Position numbers and translations under genes: made by a program
In this document: positions 17,971 to 27,895 of the stretch, piece by piece
Numbering within the stretch: position 1 is the stretch's first letter
How the letters are laid out: each line of letters opens with the position of its first letter
Notes under the pieces: model-generated
Told to the model about the DNA's origin: nothing
Databases searched by the model: none
The model's input: the letters and a program-made list of their open reading frames with translations, nothing else
NCBI RefSeq assembly: GCF_002086675.1
Contig: NZ_MVIF01000036.1
Span: forward strand, 1-46,359
Length of the DNA: 46,359 nt
Source of the DNA: Mycobacterium persicum
GTDB lineage: Bacteria; Actinomycetota; Actinomycetes; Mycobacteriales; Mycobacteriaceae
Direction: 5' to 3'

Positions 17971-19515
17971 CTAGGGACCCACATTGTCGGCGATGTACTG
18001 AAAGGTGACCATGGGCGGACTGTGATCCGACAACGGCTGCCCATTGGAATTGAAGAACTTCGGCGCCTCGTTGCTGTAACCGGTCGCGGTCAACGTCACG
18101 CCCTGACCGCTTCGGTAGAAGATCTTGTCCAGCAGTTCGCACTCGTTGCCGACCTTGCAGGTGGGCGCGAAGGGTGGGCTGGTGGGACCACCCTGGACCT
18201 GGACCCACGCATCGGTCAGCGAATTGTTCGCAGCGAATTGCAGAAGCGCGCTTTGGTCGTCGGAATACAGGGCGTTGAAGTCGCCCGTGACGATGACCGC
18301 ACGGCCCCCGGAATTCTGCTGGATGTAATTGGTGAGCTGAGCCAGGTTGGCGTTGGTGAACGCGCCCCCGCCGGTATTGGTATGCAAGTTGTAAAGGTCG
18401 ATCGTTTCGCCACCCGGAAGCTGCAGCTGGCTATAGCTGAAGCCTTTCGCGGTGAGGCAGTTGTCGGCGCTGCACTGCCACCATGTCTGCCGGTCGAGCC
18501 TTTTCACCTTGAACTGTGCGAGTGTGTTGAGTCCGTCGGAGAAGGGCACGCCGATGGGCCACAGCAACGTGGGTGGGCTGGGCGGTGTCTGGCTGGGCAT
18601 ATCCGATTTCTTGACCAGGAAATCGTGGTAGGCGAAGTCTTCCTGAACGTTGGTGACATAGTAGGAATTGAGCCGTTGCCCAATCTGTTTGGTGTACAGA
18701 AAGCGCGGCAAGATTGCGCTGGACAACGGAAATGGGAGCCCGGCAATGTTGTAGGTGAGCATGCTGAAGGCACCGCTTATCGTCGTGGTCGGGACGCCAC
18801 CCACGAAGATGGTCACGGTGGCGACGTCGTCGTGCCCGTGGAACGGGCCCAGGTATCCCGCCAGGCCGTGCACGTGCAGGCTGGTGTCGTCACTCACGGC
18901 GACGGTGAAGGTGTCGTTGCCGACGAAACCCGGATCGGCCGTATAGGTGAAGCTGGCTGTCTGTTGGTTGATGTTGACGACGCCGTGCTGCGGTCCGCCA
19001 GGTAAGCCCCGCGGATTGACCTTGAAGGTCATCCTGTTGCCGTCGGGGTCGAAGGCCGTGAACGGCACGGGGCCGGTGCTGCCGTTAACGGGGATGCTGA
19101 CCTGTTGGGGGGTCGCGACCGGAGTCCGGTTGAAGAGGACGGGCACCACCCCGTTGCGGACCGCGGCCAGAAAATCGATCACGGCGTTGAGCAGGTCATC
19201 GGGAATGCTGGCGGGGTCGACCGGTTGCGCGCTGGCGCCCGGCAGCACCGCGCCCGGGACCGCAGCTGCCGCGCCTGGCGGGGCCGTGCCCGGCACCGCA
19301 GCCGCCGCGCCCGGCACCCCGGCTACCCCGCCCGGCAGCGCAGCCAGCGCGGTGTCCGACCCGGCTGGCGGTGACGGCACGTCTGCCCACTCGCCGGCCG
19401 AGGAACCCGAATCCGTTGGCGCAGCGTAACCGACCGGAGGATTTGTCGGCGTGCTGCCAGCCAACAGAACAGCGGTTATCGCCCCGACGCCGCCGATACG
19501 CCTGGCATAACGCAT
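17971..19515 (-). CDS. spmT: Exported sphingomyelinase/nuclease with endonuclease-exonuclease-phosphatase domain (Rv0888 family)
   Basis: 514 residues from ATG at 19515, with GGAGAATCC just upstream. Signal peptide (about 1-32), a low-complexity Ala/Pro/Gly segment with repeated AAAVPG units (about 60-105), a Big/cadherin-like beta domain (about 145-235, FTYTADPGFVGNDTFTV), then the EEP catalytic domain. Catalytic elements: Asn in LTYNIAGLP, Glu in NVQEDFAYH, VTGDFNALY (DxN) and LSDHSPP (terminal Asp-His). M. tuberculosis Rv0888 was described as an outer-membrane sphingomyelinase and, independently, as an extracellular nuclease. It is about 24 residues longer than H37Rv, probably in the repeat. 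Converges with citA. Confidence 0.93.
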   Translation of the reverse strand: MRYARRIGGVGAITAVLLAGSTPTNPPVGYAAPTDSGSSAGEWADVPSPPAGSDTALAALPGGVAGVPGAAAAVPGTAPPGAAAAVPGAVLPGASAQPVDPASIPDDLLNAVIDFLAAVRNGVVPVLFNRTPVATPQQVSIPVNGSTGPVPFTAFDPDGNRMTFKVNPRGLPGGPQHGVVNINQQTASFTYTADPGFVGNDTFTVAVSDDTSLHVHGLAGYLGPFHGHDDVATVTIFVGGVPTTTISGAFSMLTYNIAGLPFPLSSAILPRFLYTKQIGQRLNSYYVTNVQEDFAYHDFLVKKSDMPSQTPPSPPTLLWPIGVPFSDGLNTLAQFKVKRLDRQTWWQCSADNCLTAKGFSYSQLQLPGGETIDLYNLHTNTGGGAFTNANLAQLTNYIQQNSGGRAVIVTGDFNALYSDDQSALLQFAANNSLTDAWVQVQGGPTSPPFAPTCKVGNECELLDKIFYRSGQGVTLTATGYSNEAPKFFNSNGQPLSDHSPPMVTFQYIADNVGP

Positions 19516-19705
19516 GGATTCTCCTCGCGCATCCACTAGTGAGCCGGTGATTGTTGAACTGTCAGTGGATAATTCGGTGCTCGTCTTCGCTTGCCGTAGC
19601 ACTTTCGGGTCGCGTTGCGCACCTGACATCAGAGGTGTTTAACCCCAAGGTGCGAATGCCGAGCGAAGTTTGCCGCGCCGCGAGAGCCATTGTCAATATC
19701 CGACT

Positions 19706-19723
19706 TTGGGTTAGCTGACCTAA
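19706..19723. promoter_or_regulatory. IdeR iron-box-like palindrome (candidate)
   Basis: TTGGGTTAGCTGACCTAA matches the mycobacterial IdeR box TTAGGTTAGGCTAACCTAA at 16 of 18 bases if the central G is left out. It lies about 190 bases before the sphingomyelinase start. The one-base shortening puts the half sites closer than normal, so binding is uncertain. Confidence 0.35.
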
Positions 19724-20228
19724 TCGCCTTCGGGTTCCTGCGGGCACTTTCAACACGTTTCCGAGTTCGGCGGGGCGCCCACCCGGAGGCGAGGTGATAA
19801 GTGCCGCGCGTCGCACGGCGTCACACGCAACTGCCCGGCCCCGATAATCTCGGCGCTAGGACCAACCCTCTGCCGTCTCGACGAGCCTTTCGAGGGCGAC
19901 CGATAAGTCGACATGAGCTCATTAAAGATGTTGGCATGCAACGACATTGTGTTGCGTGGTCCAAGAGGGCAAGCCGAAGCACGCATGCGAAGCTGCCCGC
20001 TCATCTACCGGGCGATCACCGGTGGACAGCTGTCGCTTGGTCGGTGTCATTCGAATACTGTTGGACGGCAGCCGATGTGACTGTCACCTCCGCAGCGAAC
20101 CAGCGGTGTAACGGGCGATGGTCATCGTGTCAACGGAAGCCTCGTCTAGGGACGTGAACCCTTGGCCGGTCGAGGTGTCGCGCGCGAACGGCAGCTGAGG
20201 TACTCGGCCGCACAGCGGGTTTCGCTAC

Positions 20229-20245
20229 GCTACCGGTCCGGTAGC
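20229..20245. promoter_or_regulatory. Perfect 17-base palindrome (orphan operator candidate)
   Basis: GCTACCGGTCCGGTAGC has 8-base arms around a central T with no mismatch. This size and sequence resemble TetR/MarR-type operators, but no gene starts next to it. Confidence 0.4.
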
Positions 20246-20603
20246 CGCGGTTTCTCAAACGGCTTTTCCATAGTTGTTTCAACCAGGCACGGAGCCCGGC
20301 CCGGGTTGCCGATTCGTGGTGACCGTCCTGCGTTGCCGGGACACTCCTGTCGAGCCTTGGCGTGGGCCGGTTGGTCGCCGACAAAGACGCTGTGCGGCAG
20401 GACCGTCGGGGCACTCTGCACCACCTGCGGTTTCCTTCGACCCGACGCTGTGACGGAGACGTATTCGCGTTGAAACCAAAATGCACCCGTGTCGAGATCC
20501 GATAGTACTCATGGTGATACCAAAAGTATTCCTAATCAACTGATCACCCACCGGCCGTCGGCAAGGTACGCGCGCCGGATGGCCGGGCCCCCTGCGAGCG
20601 CGC

Positions 20604-21365
20604 TCATGCCGTCGACATGAGTCGCTGGCGTGACCCGGCCGGATTCTTGTACGTGCCAAACAGCTTGTCGCCGTATGTCATCACCACGGACAGGTTGGCG
20701 GGACGCCGCTCGGAATGATGCAATTCATGGCCCGACGCGGCCGGCAGCAACCAACGGGGATAAAACGTGATGTCGTATCCGCTGTGCGTGATCACCATCG
20801 CGGTCGTGTTGGTGATCGCATACGCGACCACCACCAGCGGATGCGCACCAACCAGCAACGGCGGAACGTACAGGCACAGCATCACCATCAAGCCTTCGAC
20901 GGGATGCACGACGAAGTTGGTCCAGATGGTCAACGGCGACTGGACACGGTGATGTACGTAGTGGACCTTCTCGAACACAAAGCGGCTGCCGTGCTCTAAC
21001 CGGTGCCACCAATAGGTCAGAAATTCGCCGACCACCATGAAACCGATGAGTTGAGCGACAAATACCGGCAGCGTCGGTGCGGCGCCCGGCACCGCTGCCG
21101 TCCAGAGGTGAAACGTCGCGTGAAACACGAACAGCACAACGGCCGCGCCGACGTAGGTCGACATGATCCGAATTCCGAGCTTCCTGGCCGCTTTGGCCGA
21201 AATCCGCCGGTAGATCGCGACATCCACTATCGAAAAGCCGATGCCGGTCAGCAAGACGACGGCGACGACGACGGGCAGAAAATACAGCGGAAATTCGAAG
21301 AAGCCGACACCCAACAGGTTCACTATCTCATCCCAGACCGGTTGCAAAGGCGATACCTGACTCAT
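20604..21365 (-). CDS. Membrane fatty-acid hydroxylase / sterol-desaturase superfamily protein
   Basis: 253 residues. Four or more membrane helices (about 28-50, 72-95, 105-125, 175-215). The family's diiron His clusters are present: WHRLEH (HxxxH), VHYVHH (HxxHH) and GHELHH (HxxHH), each on the cytosolic side in this family, so it probably oxidises an alkyl or sterol-like lipid chain using O2. The start ATG (21365) gives MSQVSPLQPVWDEI. It follows the TetR regulator gene by 10 bases and should be co-transcribed and self-regulated with it. I do not recognise it as part of the H37Rv Rv0887c neighbourhood, so it is probably accessory. Confidence 0.85.
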   Translation of the reverse strand: MSQVSPLQPVWDEIVNLLGVGFFEFPLYFLPVVVAVVLLTGIGFSIVDVAIYRRISAKAARKLGIRIMSTYVGAAVVLFVFHATFHLWTAAVPGAAPTLPVFVAQLIGFMVVGEFLTYWWHRLEHGSRFVFEKVHYVHHRVQSPLTIWTNFVVHPVEGLMVMLCLYVPPLLVGAHPLVVVAYAITNTTAMVITHSGYDITFYPRWLLPAASGHELHHSERRPANLSVVMTYGDKLFGTYKNPAGSRQRLMSTA

Positions 21366-21375
21366 GGGTCCGCTC

Positions 21376-21978
21376 CTAGTTGCGGTGAATGGTGCCGGTG
21401 AGTAAGCGCTGTGCCGCCGTCCGCAGCTCCTCGATGCACTGCTCGACGCTGATATCGCCGACACCCAGCAATGCCAGATCGGCGAAAAACACCCGCCCAA
21501 GCAACGTCATCGACGGATCAAGGGTGGCCGGCATGTCGTCGACGGCACCGGCCAACAACGCGCGGAACATCTCGCGCACGCCCCGGCGAAACTCGTCGGA
21601 GACCGGGCCCTGCGCCAGCACCGACGCCATGGTGGCCCGAACCATCGACAAATCCGACGCTGCTTCGTGCACCACCTGCTCGATCGCGACGTCGATGGCG
21701 CCAACCGTCTCCCCGGCCGCCTCAATGGCCTGCGGCAAGCGCGCCGCAACGTCATGACCCCAGGCCAGCGCGGCCTCGCAGACGACATGTTCCTTGGACG
21801 CGAAGTAGCGGTACGTCGTCGCCCTCGATACCCCTGCGGTCGTGGCGATCAACTCCATGCCCACGGTCTCATGACCGTGCTCACGGATCAGCTGTCGCGC
21901 GGCTTGCAGCAGCCGGGTGCGCACTTCCTGCTGACGCGCGTCCATCGTGCGATGGATGGTCAATCGGGTGGCGCACAC
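21376..21978 (-). CDS. TetR-family transcriptional repressor
   Basis: Up to 200 residues; an internal ATG at 21945 (MDARQQEVRT) is an equally good start (189 residues). The N-terminal DNA-binding domain has the classic TetR helix-turn-helix: TRLLQAARQLIREHG, then VGMELIATTAGVSRATTYRYFASKEHVV in pieces. The C-terminal ligand domain is Ala-rich and variable. It lies directly before the hydroxylase gene and is divergent from the VOC protein; the 214 bases between contain a TetR-like operator, so it probably represses its own unit in response to a lipid-like ligand. Confidence 0.88.
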   Translation of the reverse strand: MCATRLTIHRTMDARQQEVRTRLLQAARQLIREHGHETVGMELIATTAGVSRATTYRYFASKEHVVCEAALAWGHDVAARLPQAIEAAGETVGAIDVAIEQVVHEAASDLSMVRATMASVLAQGPVSDEFRRGVREMFRALLAGAVDDMPATLDPSMTLLGRVFFADLALLGVGDISVEQCIEELRTAAQRLLTGTIHRN

Positions 21979-22015
21979 GCGGCATCCTCATCGGCCGGCG
22001 ATCTGAGACACGTGG

Positions 22016-22031
22016 TGAGACAGATGTATCA
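22016..22031. promoter_or_regulatory. TetR-type operator candidate between regulator and VOC gene
   Basis: TGAGACAGATGTATCA is an imperfect palindrome (TGAnACAn / nTGTnTCA, 6 of 8 per half). A second TGAGACA begins 12 bases earlier (22004-22010), giving a direct repeat that could hold a second dimer. The position 38-71 bases upstream of the two TetR start options fits autorepression. Confidence 0.45.
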
Positions 22032-22192
22032 ACAGCAGTCGACACATCTATATCAGGTCGCCACGTCATGTCGCAAGAGGCGGCCCTGACGGCGGCCGTC
22101 GCCGACTGCCCGATGAAAATTGCTGCCACGTTCAGTCAGTACCTGTGGGCCCCGCGCGCGGGCGACACCAACTATCCAAAGGAGCGAACAAC

Positions 22193-22651
22193 GTGGCAAT
22201 CACCGTGGAACCAGCATTGTCCCCCCACCTCGTCGTCGACGACGCCGCGGCGGCGATCGACTTCTACGTCAAGGCCTTCGACGCCGTCGAGCTCGGCCGT
22301 ATACCAGGGCCCGACGGCAAGCTCATCCACGCCGCGCTGCGCATCAATGGCTTCATGGTGATGCTCAACGACGACTTCCCGGAAAGCTGCGGTGGCAAGT
22401 CGACGACACCGAGGTCACTGGGCGGAACCCCGGTCACCATCCACCTGACCGTGACCGATGTCGATGCCAAGTTCCAGCGGGCAGTGGACGCCGGTGCCAC
22501 CGTGGTAATCCCGTTGGCAGACCAGTTCTGGGGCGACCGATACGGAGTAGTCGCCGACCCGTTCGGCCACCACTGGTCACTGGGGCAACCCGTACGAGAG
22601 CTCAGCATGGCCGAGATTCACGAGGCGATGTCCGCGCAGGCAACCGGCTAG
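22193..22651 (+). CDS. VOC/glyoxalase-superfamily protein (Rv0887c family)
   Basis: 152 residues from GTG at 22193 with AAAGGAG nine bases upstream; the same length as Rv0887c. One vicinal-oxygen-chelate unit: PHLVVDDAAAAIDFYVKAF at the N-terminus and DPFGHHWSLGQPVRELS at the C-terminus, close to the PhnB-like group. Metal-ligand positions typical for the group (His of PHL, Glu/His later) are partly present. Substrate unknown. Its stop is 1 base from the convergent fprB stop. Confidence 0.88.
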   Translation: MAITVEPALSPHLVVDDAAAAIDFYVKAFDAVELGRIPGPDGKLIHAALRINGFMVMLNDDFPESCGGKSTTPRSLGGTPVTIHLTVTDVDAKFQRAVDAGATVVIPLADQFWGDRYGVVADPFGHHWSLGQPVRELSMAEIHEAMSAQATG

Positions 22652-22652
22652 T

Positions 22653-24347
22653 TCAGGCCAGCTCGCGCAGCCGCATCAGCAGGCGCCGTCGCAGTGGCGG
22701 CGTCTGCGATGCGGCGGTCGCCGCCGCCAGCATGTCGGTGACGTCGGTGAATTTGCTGCGCGGCCTACCGTCGCGGCTGCCGCGGGCGACCTCGGCGGCG
22801 TCGATGACACGCCAGCCCGCGGCGTCGATGACGTCGGGCTGACGCATGGCCACCAGCTGGTCCAGCGCCGCCGGCTTGCCGGCCGGATCGCTGAGCTTGC
22901 CCGCATTGAAGTCGGCCACCAGCGCCTGAACCGTTTGCCACGAGCACGATTTGTTGGTACCGATGAACCCGGTCGGCCCGCGCTTGATCCAACCCGCGAC
23001 ATAGGCACCCGGCACCGGCTGCCCGGTACCGGGATCGACGACCCGGCCACCGTCGTTGGGCACGACGGCCGCCGCCTCGTCGAACGGCAGGTCACGAACT
23101 CGCTTGCCGCGGTAGCCGATCGACGTCAGCACCAGCCCCGCGTCAAGTCGGCGCACCTCGTCGGTGCCGGTGACGGCGAACTCGACGCCGGTGGCCCGTT
23201 GCGATCCCAGGACGCGCCGGGGCGTGAGCTGATAGGCCAGCCTTATTCGGGGATGCGACGCCGGGGTCGACCCGTCGCCCAGGGTGCTCAGGATTTCCAG
23301 CTTGGCTTTCGTCAACGGCGCCGAGGCGGTTGCCAAGTCCTCGAGGACCCGCTGGTGGTCGTCGCGGTCGAGCACCAGCTCGGATGCGGCGGTAAGCCCG
23401 ATCAACTCCGGCAGGGTGAACGCCGAGTGCGCGGGTCCGCGGCGGGCGGCGATCACCACCTCGCGGACCGCCGAGCCGCGCAGCGCCCGCAGCGCATGAT
23501 CGGCGATATCTGTTCGGGCCAGGTCACCGGGGTCGGTGGTGAGCACCCGCGCCACGTCCAGAGCGACATTGCCGTTGCCGATGATCACGGCCCGGGCATG
23601 GCCGAGATCGATTGGGAGATCGACGAACTCGGGATGCCCGTTGAGCCACGCGACCAACTCCGTCGCGGTACCGGTGCCGGGTAGCCCCATCCCGTCGATG
23701 TCAAGGCGACGGTCGTCGGGAGCACCGACTGCGTACACCACGGCATGGTGGTGGGCCAACAGATCGGCGTGGGTCAGGTGCTTGCCGATCTCGACGTTGA
23801 GGTAGAACCGGAACCGGTCATGGCGCGCGACCCGATCGAACAGTGTGGTGACCCGCTTGGTGTTCGGGTGATCCGGTGCCACCCCGGCGCGCACCAGCCC
23901 GTAGGGCGTGGGCAGCTTCTCGAAGACATTGACGTGCACCCCCGGCTGGACCAGCAGCTCGTCGGCGGCATACATCGCCGCGGGTCCGGACCCGACAATG
24001 GCAACGGTCAGCGGATGCCGGCGGGCACGCACCTCGGCAGCCGGGATCACCGGAGCCAGTTTCGAGGTCGGCGGCAGTTTCGCGTCGGCCGGCCGCTTCG
24101 GGTAATAGGAGGCATTGATCTCGACGAACGGCAATTGCCGCGATTGCAGCCTGCTGTCCGGCGAAATGGCTCCCACCGGGCAGGCGCTTACGCAGGCGCC
24201 ACAGTCGACGCACGCCACCGGATCGATATACAGCATCTCCGACGTCGCAAACCCCGGCTCGTCCGGCGAGGGATGGATGCAATTGACCGGGCAGGCAAAG
24301 ACGCAGGAGGCGTCATTGCAGCACGATTGGGTAATAACGTGTGGCAT
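22653..24347 (-). CDS. fprB: Ferredoxin-fused NADPH-ferredoxin reductase FprB
   Basis: 564 residues. The N-terminal ferredoxin domain carries two iron-sulphur motifs: CCNDASCVFACPVNC (3Fe/4Fe type, residues about 9-23) and CVDCGACVSACP (about 47-58). The reductase part has FAD-binding VGSGPAAMYAADEL (about 117) and NADP-binding IGNGNVALDVARVL (about 262), with the ALRGSAVREV and GPTGFIGTNK regions typical of adrenodoxin-reductase-like enzymes. It matches Rv0886. It starts 6 bases after the stop of the diiron oxygenase gene, which suggests that FprB supplies electrons to it. Confidence 0.95.
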   Translation of the reverse strand: MPHVITQSCCNDASCVFACPVNCIHPSPDEPGFATSEMLYIDPVACVDCGACVSACPVGAISPDSRLQSRQLPFVEINASYYPKRPADAKLPPTSKLAPVIPAAEVRARRHPLTVAIVGSGPAAMYAADELLVQPGVHVNVFEKLPTPYGLVRAGVAPDHPNTKRVTTLFDRVARHDRFRFYLNVEIGKHLTHADLLAHHHAVVYAVGAPDDRRLDIDGMGLPGTGTATELVAWLNGHPEFVDLPIDLGHARAVIIGNGNVALDVARVLTTDPGDLARTDIADHALRALRGSAVREVVIAARRGPAHSAFTLPELIGLTAASELVLDRDDHQRVLEDLATASAPLTKAKLEILSTLGDGSTPASHPRIRLAYQLTPRRVLGSQRATGVEFAVTGTDEVRRLDAGLVLTSIGYRGKRVRDLPFDEAAAVVPNDGGRVVDPGTGQPVPGAYVAGWIKRGPTGFIGTNKSCSWQTVQALVADFNAGKLSDPAGKPAALDQLVAMRQPDVIDAAGWRVIDAAEVARGSRDGRPRSKFTDVTDMLAAATAASQTPPLRRRLLMRLRELA

Positions 24348-24353
24348 AAAGGA

Positions 24354-25379
24354 TTACGCGGCCGGCACGGTCGCCAGGTGTTGACGCTGCGGCTCGCTGC
24401 GGTAGCGCGACGGCTCGCCGTTGATCTTACACAGCCGCCACATGAGCCGGGCCAGGTGACTTTCCATCAACCCGGTGTCGTAAGCCAGCATCCGCACGTC
24501 GGCGAACATGTCGCGCAACCACTTCCGCGACTGCGGCGACCGGAAGAACAACTCCTTCTTCACCTCACGCGGGATGTCGAATTCCTCCCAGAACGCCTTG
24601 GGCGGCACCACGATTGCGTTACACAGCATCCGCATGGTCAGCGGGAAGTACAACGACGTCCAGAATCGCTGCCGCTTGGTCAACTGCGGCAACCGCTTAC
24701 GCAGGAACTCATGCGCGAAGGAGATGTGCCGGGCTTCCTCGGCCACGTGAATGGACATCACCCGTTCCATGATCGGATGCAGCGCCTTACCCTCGCGCAA
24801 CACGTTCTTCTGGGTGTGGTCGATGGGCTCCTCGCCGGCGAGTACCCCGATGAAGAAGGCCACCGGCAGCGGGCCGGCCACCAGCGGGATGAACGGCGAC
24901 ACCCAGCGCAGCCGCCGCGGCATCCCCGGAACGTCGGCGCCGACGCGGTTGATCATCTCCTGGAACATCATGGTGTGGTTGCACTCTTCAACCGATTCGT
25001 GCAGGCAATACCGATATTCCGGTGACCCGTTGGGCATCCAGAACGTGTAGTTCATCAGGCCGCGGATCAGGATCGACTCGAAGTGCAGCCCGACCTTGGC
25101 CACGTTGGCCTGGCGCCACATCCCGATCTTGATCTTGCGCTCGTCGGGCTGCGCCAGATACCAGGGGTGGCGACCCAGCGGGTCGGTCGCCGGGAGGATC
25201 CACCGGGGATCGTTGTCGGTAACAGCGAACTCCGGTGACTCCCAATCGATGTCGGTGTACGGGTTGAAGTTTCGCCGCACCGATCCCTCGGACAGGGTGG
25301 CGAGCATCTCCACGTACTCGGTATCGTCCCGAACCTCCATGTTGCGGCGCCAACGCCGAACCATGCGCGTCTTGTCCAC
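24354..25379 (-). CDS. AurF-like diiron oxygenase (Rv0885 family)
   Basis: 341 residues from GTG at 25379, chosen because GGAGG lies 7 bases upstream; the open frame extends 48 codons further but without such a site. The diiron ligands of the AurF/p-aminobenzoate N-oxygenase group are visible: LHESVEECNHTMMFQE (ExxxH-type, middle) and HVAEEARHISFAHEF (ExxRH, later), in a mostly helical protein. H37Rv Rv0885 has about 340 residues. The substrate is unknown; the group hydroxylates amines or carbon chains with O2. fprB follows directly and is the natural electron donor. Confidence 0.9.
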   Translation of the reverse strand: MDKTRMVRRWRRNMEVRDDTEYVEMLATLSEGSVRRNFNPYTDIDWESPEFAVTDNDPRWILPATDPLGRHPWYLAQPDERKIKIGMWRQANVAKVGLHFESILIRGLMNYTFWMPNGSPEYRYCLHESVEECNHTMMFQEMINRVGADVPGMPRRLRWVSPFIPLVAGPLPVAFFIGVLAGEEPIDHTQKNVLREGKALHPIMERVMSIHVAEEARHISFAHEFLRKRLPQLTKRQRFWTSLYFPLTMRMLCNAIVVPPKAFWEEFDIPREVKKELFFRSPQSRKWLRDMFADVRMLAYDTGLMESHLARLMWRLCKINGEPSRYRSEPQRQHLATVPAA

Positions 25380-25434
25380 TGAGAAGCCTCCCCAATGAGG
25401 TTTGTGCTGAGGTTTACCTTCGGACGTCTGATAA

Positions 25435-26727
<1,293 letters not shown>

Positions 26728-26742
26728 CCTGCTCGTTATCCG

Positions 26743-26778
26743 CCCGCAACCGTCCCGCGTGTCAGCGCGGGTTGCGGG
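26743..26778 (+). terminator. Hairpin after serC
   Basis: CCCGCAACC (26743-26751) pairs perfectly with GGTTGCGGG (26770-26778); a shorter inner hairpin CCCGCG/CGCGGG overlaps it. It begins 16 bases after the serC stop and has no U-tract. Probable intrinsic terminator or transcript end-stabiliser. Confidence 0.5.
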
Positions 26779-26847
26779 GTTGGCTGCATTAAAGTGCGCA
26801 CGTAACAGGTCCGGTGCTTCGAGGCACGGAGCCTGCGAGGAGAAGCC

Positions 26848-27597
26848 ATGCGGGAACTCAAACTGATTGGGCTGGATGCCGACGGCAAATACCTCATCTG
26901 CGAGGGTGCCAAACCGGCCGAAACATTCAAGCTGCCGGCAGACGACCGATTGCGGGCGGTCCTGAGCGGCAATACGACGCACCCGGTTCAACCGCACCTG
27001 GACATGGAAATCACGAATATGTTGAGTCCCAAGGAAATTCAGGCCAGGATCCGCGCCGGCGCATCGGTGGAGCAGGTGGCCGCCGCGTCGGGCTCCGACC
27101 TGGCGCGCATCCAGCGATTCGCCCACCCGGTGTTGCTGGAACGGTCGCGCGCCGCCGAGCTGGCAACGGCCGCGCACCCGATGCTGGCGGACGGCCCCGC
27201 GGTGCTGACGCTGCTCGAAACCATCACCGCCACGCTGCTGACGCGTGGCCTCAACCCGGAGAAACTCAGCTGGGACGCGTGGCGCAACGAAGACGGCCGC
27301 TGGACGGTGCAGCTTGCATGGCAGGCCGGCCACTCCGATAACCTCGCGCACTTCCGCTTCACACCGGGCGCGCATGGCGGCACCGTCACCGCGATCGACG
27401 ACGCGGCCAGCGAGCTGATCGACCCATGCTTCAAACCCCGGCAGCTGGCTCCAGTGGCCCACCTCGCCTTCGACGAACCCGCGAAGCCGGCACCCGCCCC
27501 GGCGGCGGAACCACCAGCCAGCCATCGGCGGGGCAAGCCGGCCATCCCGGCCTGGGAGGACGTCCTGCTCGGGGTGCGCTCCGGCGGGCAGCGCTGA
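26848..27597 (+). CDS. sepH: Cell division regulator SepH (DUF3071)
   Basis: 249 residues. The N-terminal conserved region begins MRELKLIGLDADGKYLICEG and includes a helix-turn-helix-like segment (SPKEIQARIRAGASVEQVA, about 57-80; ARIQRFAHPVLLERSRAAE). The C-terminal third is Pro/Ala-rich and ends in PAIPAWEDVLLGVRSGGQR, the conserved SepH tail. Actinobacterial SepH binds FtsZ and promotes protofilament assembly. It matches Rv0883c. GAGGAGAAGCC directly precedes the ATG. Confidence 0.92.
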   Translation: MRELKLIGLDADGKYLICEGAKPAETFKLPADDRLRAVLSGNTTHPVQPHLDMEITNMLSPKEIQARIRAGASVEQVAAASGSDLARIQRFAHPVLLERSRAAELATAAHPMLADGPAVLTLLETITATLLTRGLNPEKLSWDAWRNEDGRWTVQLAWQAGHSDNLAHFRFTPGAHGGTVTAIDDAASELIDPCFKPRQLAPVAHLAFDEPAKPAPAPAAEPPASHRRGKPAIPAWEDVLLGVRSGGQR

Positions 27598-27598
27598 G

Positions 27599-27895
27599 TT
27601 AAGCGCGCCCCAATCCGGCGATCGCGAGCAGCGTCAGCCACGCCACCACGACACCTGCTCCCGCGCCCAGGACAAACCAACGCAATACCGGGGTGCGCCG
27701 CCAGCCCCAGAGGGTCGGCGCCAGCCCGCCGACCGCCACCACATTCAGCCCGACCGCCAGCAACGGGTGCACCCGGATCAGCCCCAGGCTGAGCACTACC
27801 ATCCCGACCCCGGTCACTGCGGCGACGAAACCGGATACCACCAAACCCGTTGCCCACGGCACGGATTCGTCACGCTCTTCGAGCTCTTGGCTCAC
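27599..27895 (-). CDS. Small membrane protein (Rv0882 family, DUF2537)
   Basis: 98 residues with three predicted membrane helices (about 14-37, 43-65, 71-95) and a short acidic cytosolic N-terminus ([12 protein letters not shown]). H37Rv Rv0882 is 94 residues. The GTG start overlaps the stop of the rRNA methyltransferase gene by GTGA, so it is the last gene of the MarR-methyltransferase-membrane protein operon. Function unknown. Confidence 0.85.
   Translation of the reverse strand: MSQELEERDESVPWATGLVVSGFVAAVTGVGMVVLSLGLIRVHPLLAVGLNVVAVGGLAPTLWGWRRTPVLRWFVLGAGAGVVVAWLTLLAIAGLGRA

Larger units (their letters stand above)
19516..20603. other. 1.1-kb gene-free stretch upstream of the sphingomyelinase gene
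   Basis: No open frame here has recognisable family features, although several of 80-118 codons exist on both strands; the base composition is slightly less GC-rich and coding periodicity is not obvious. It holds two palindromes described separately: an IdeR-box-like sequence (19706-19723) and a perfect 17-base palindrome (20229-20245). It may be the scar of deleted genes; Rv0890c-Rv0895 are missing from this neighbourhood. Confidence 0.5.

Noticed and set aside
19801..20157. 118-codon open frame in the spacer after the sphingomyelinase gene
   Set aside because: No ribosome site, no domain, and Arg/Thr-rich composition unlike the neighbours.
20130..20486. 118-codon minus-strand open frame in the same spacer
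   Set aside because: Low-quality composition and overlap with another equally unlikely frame.
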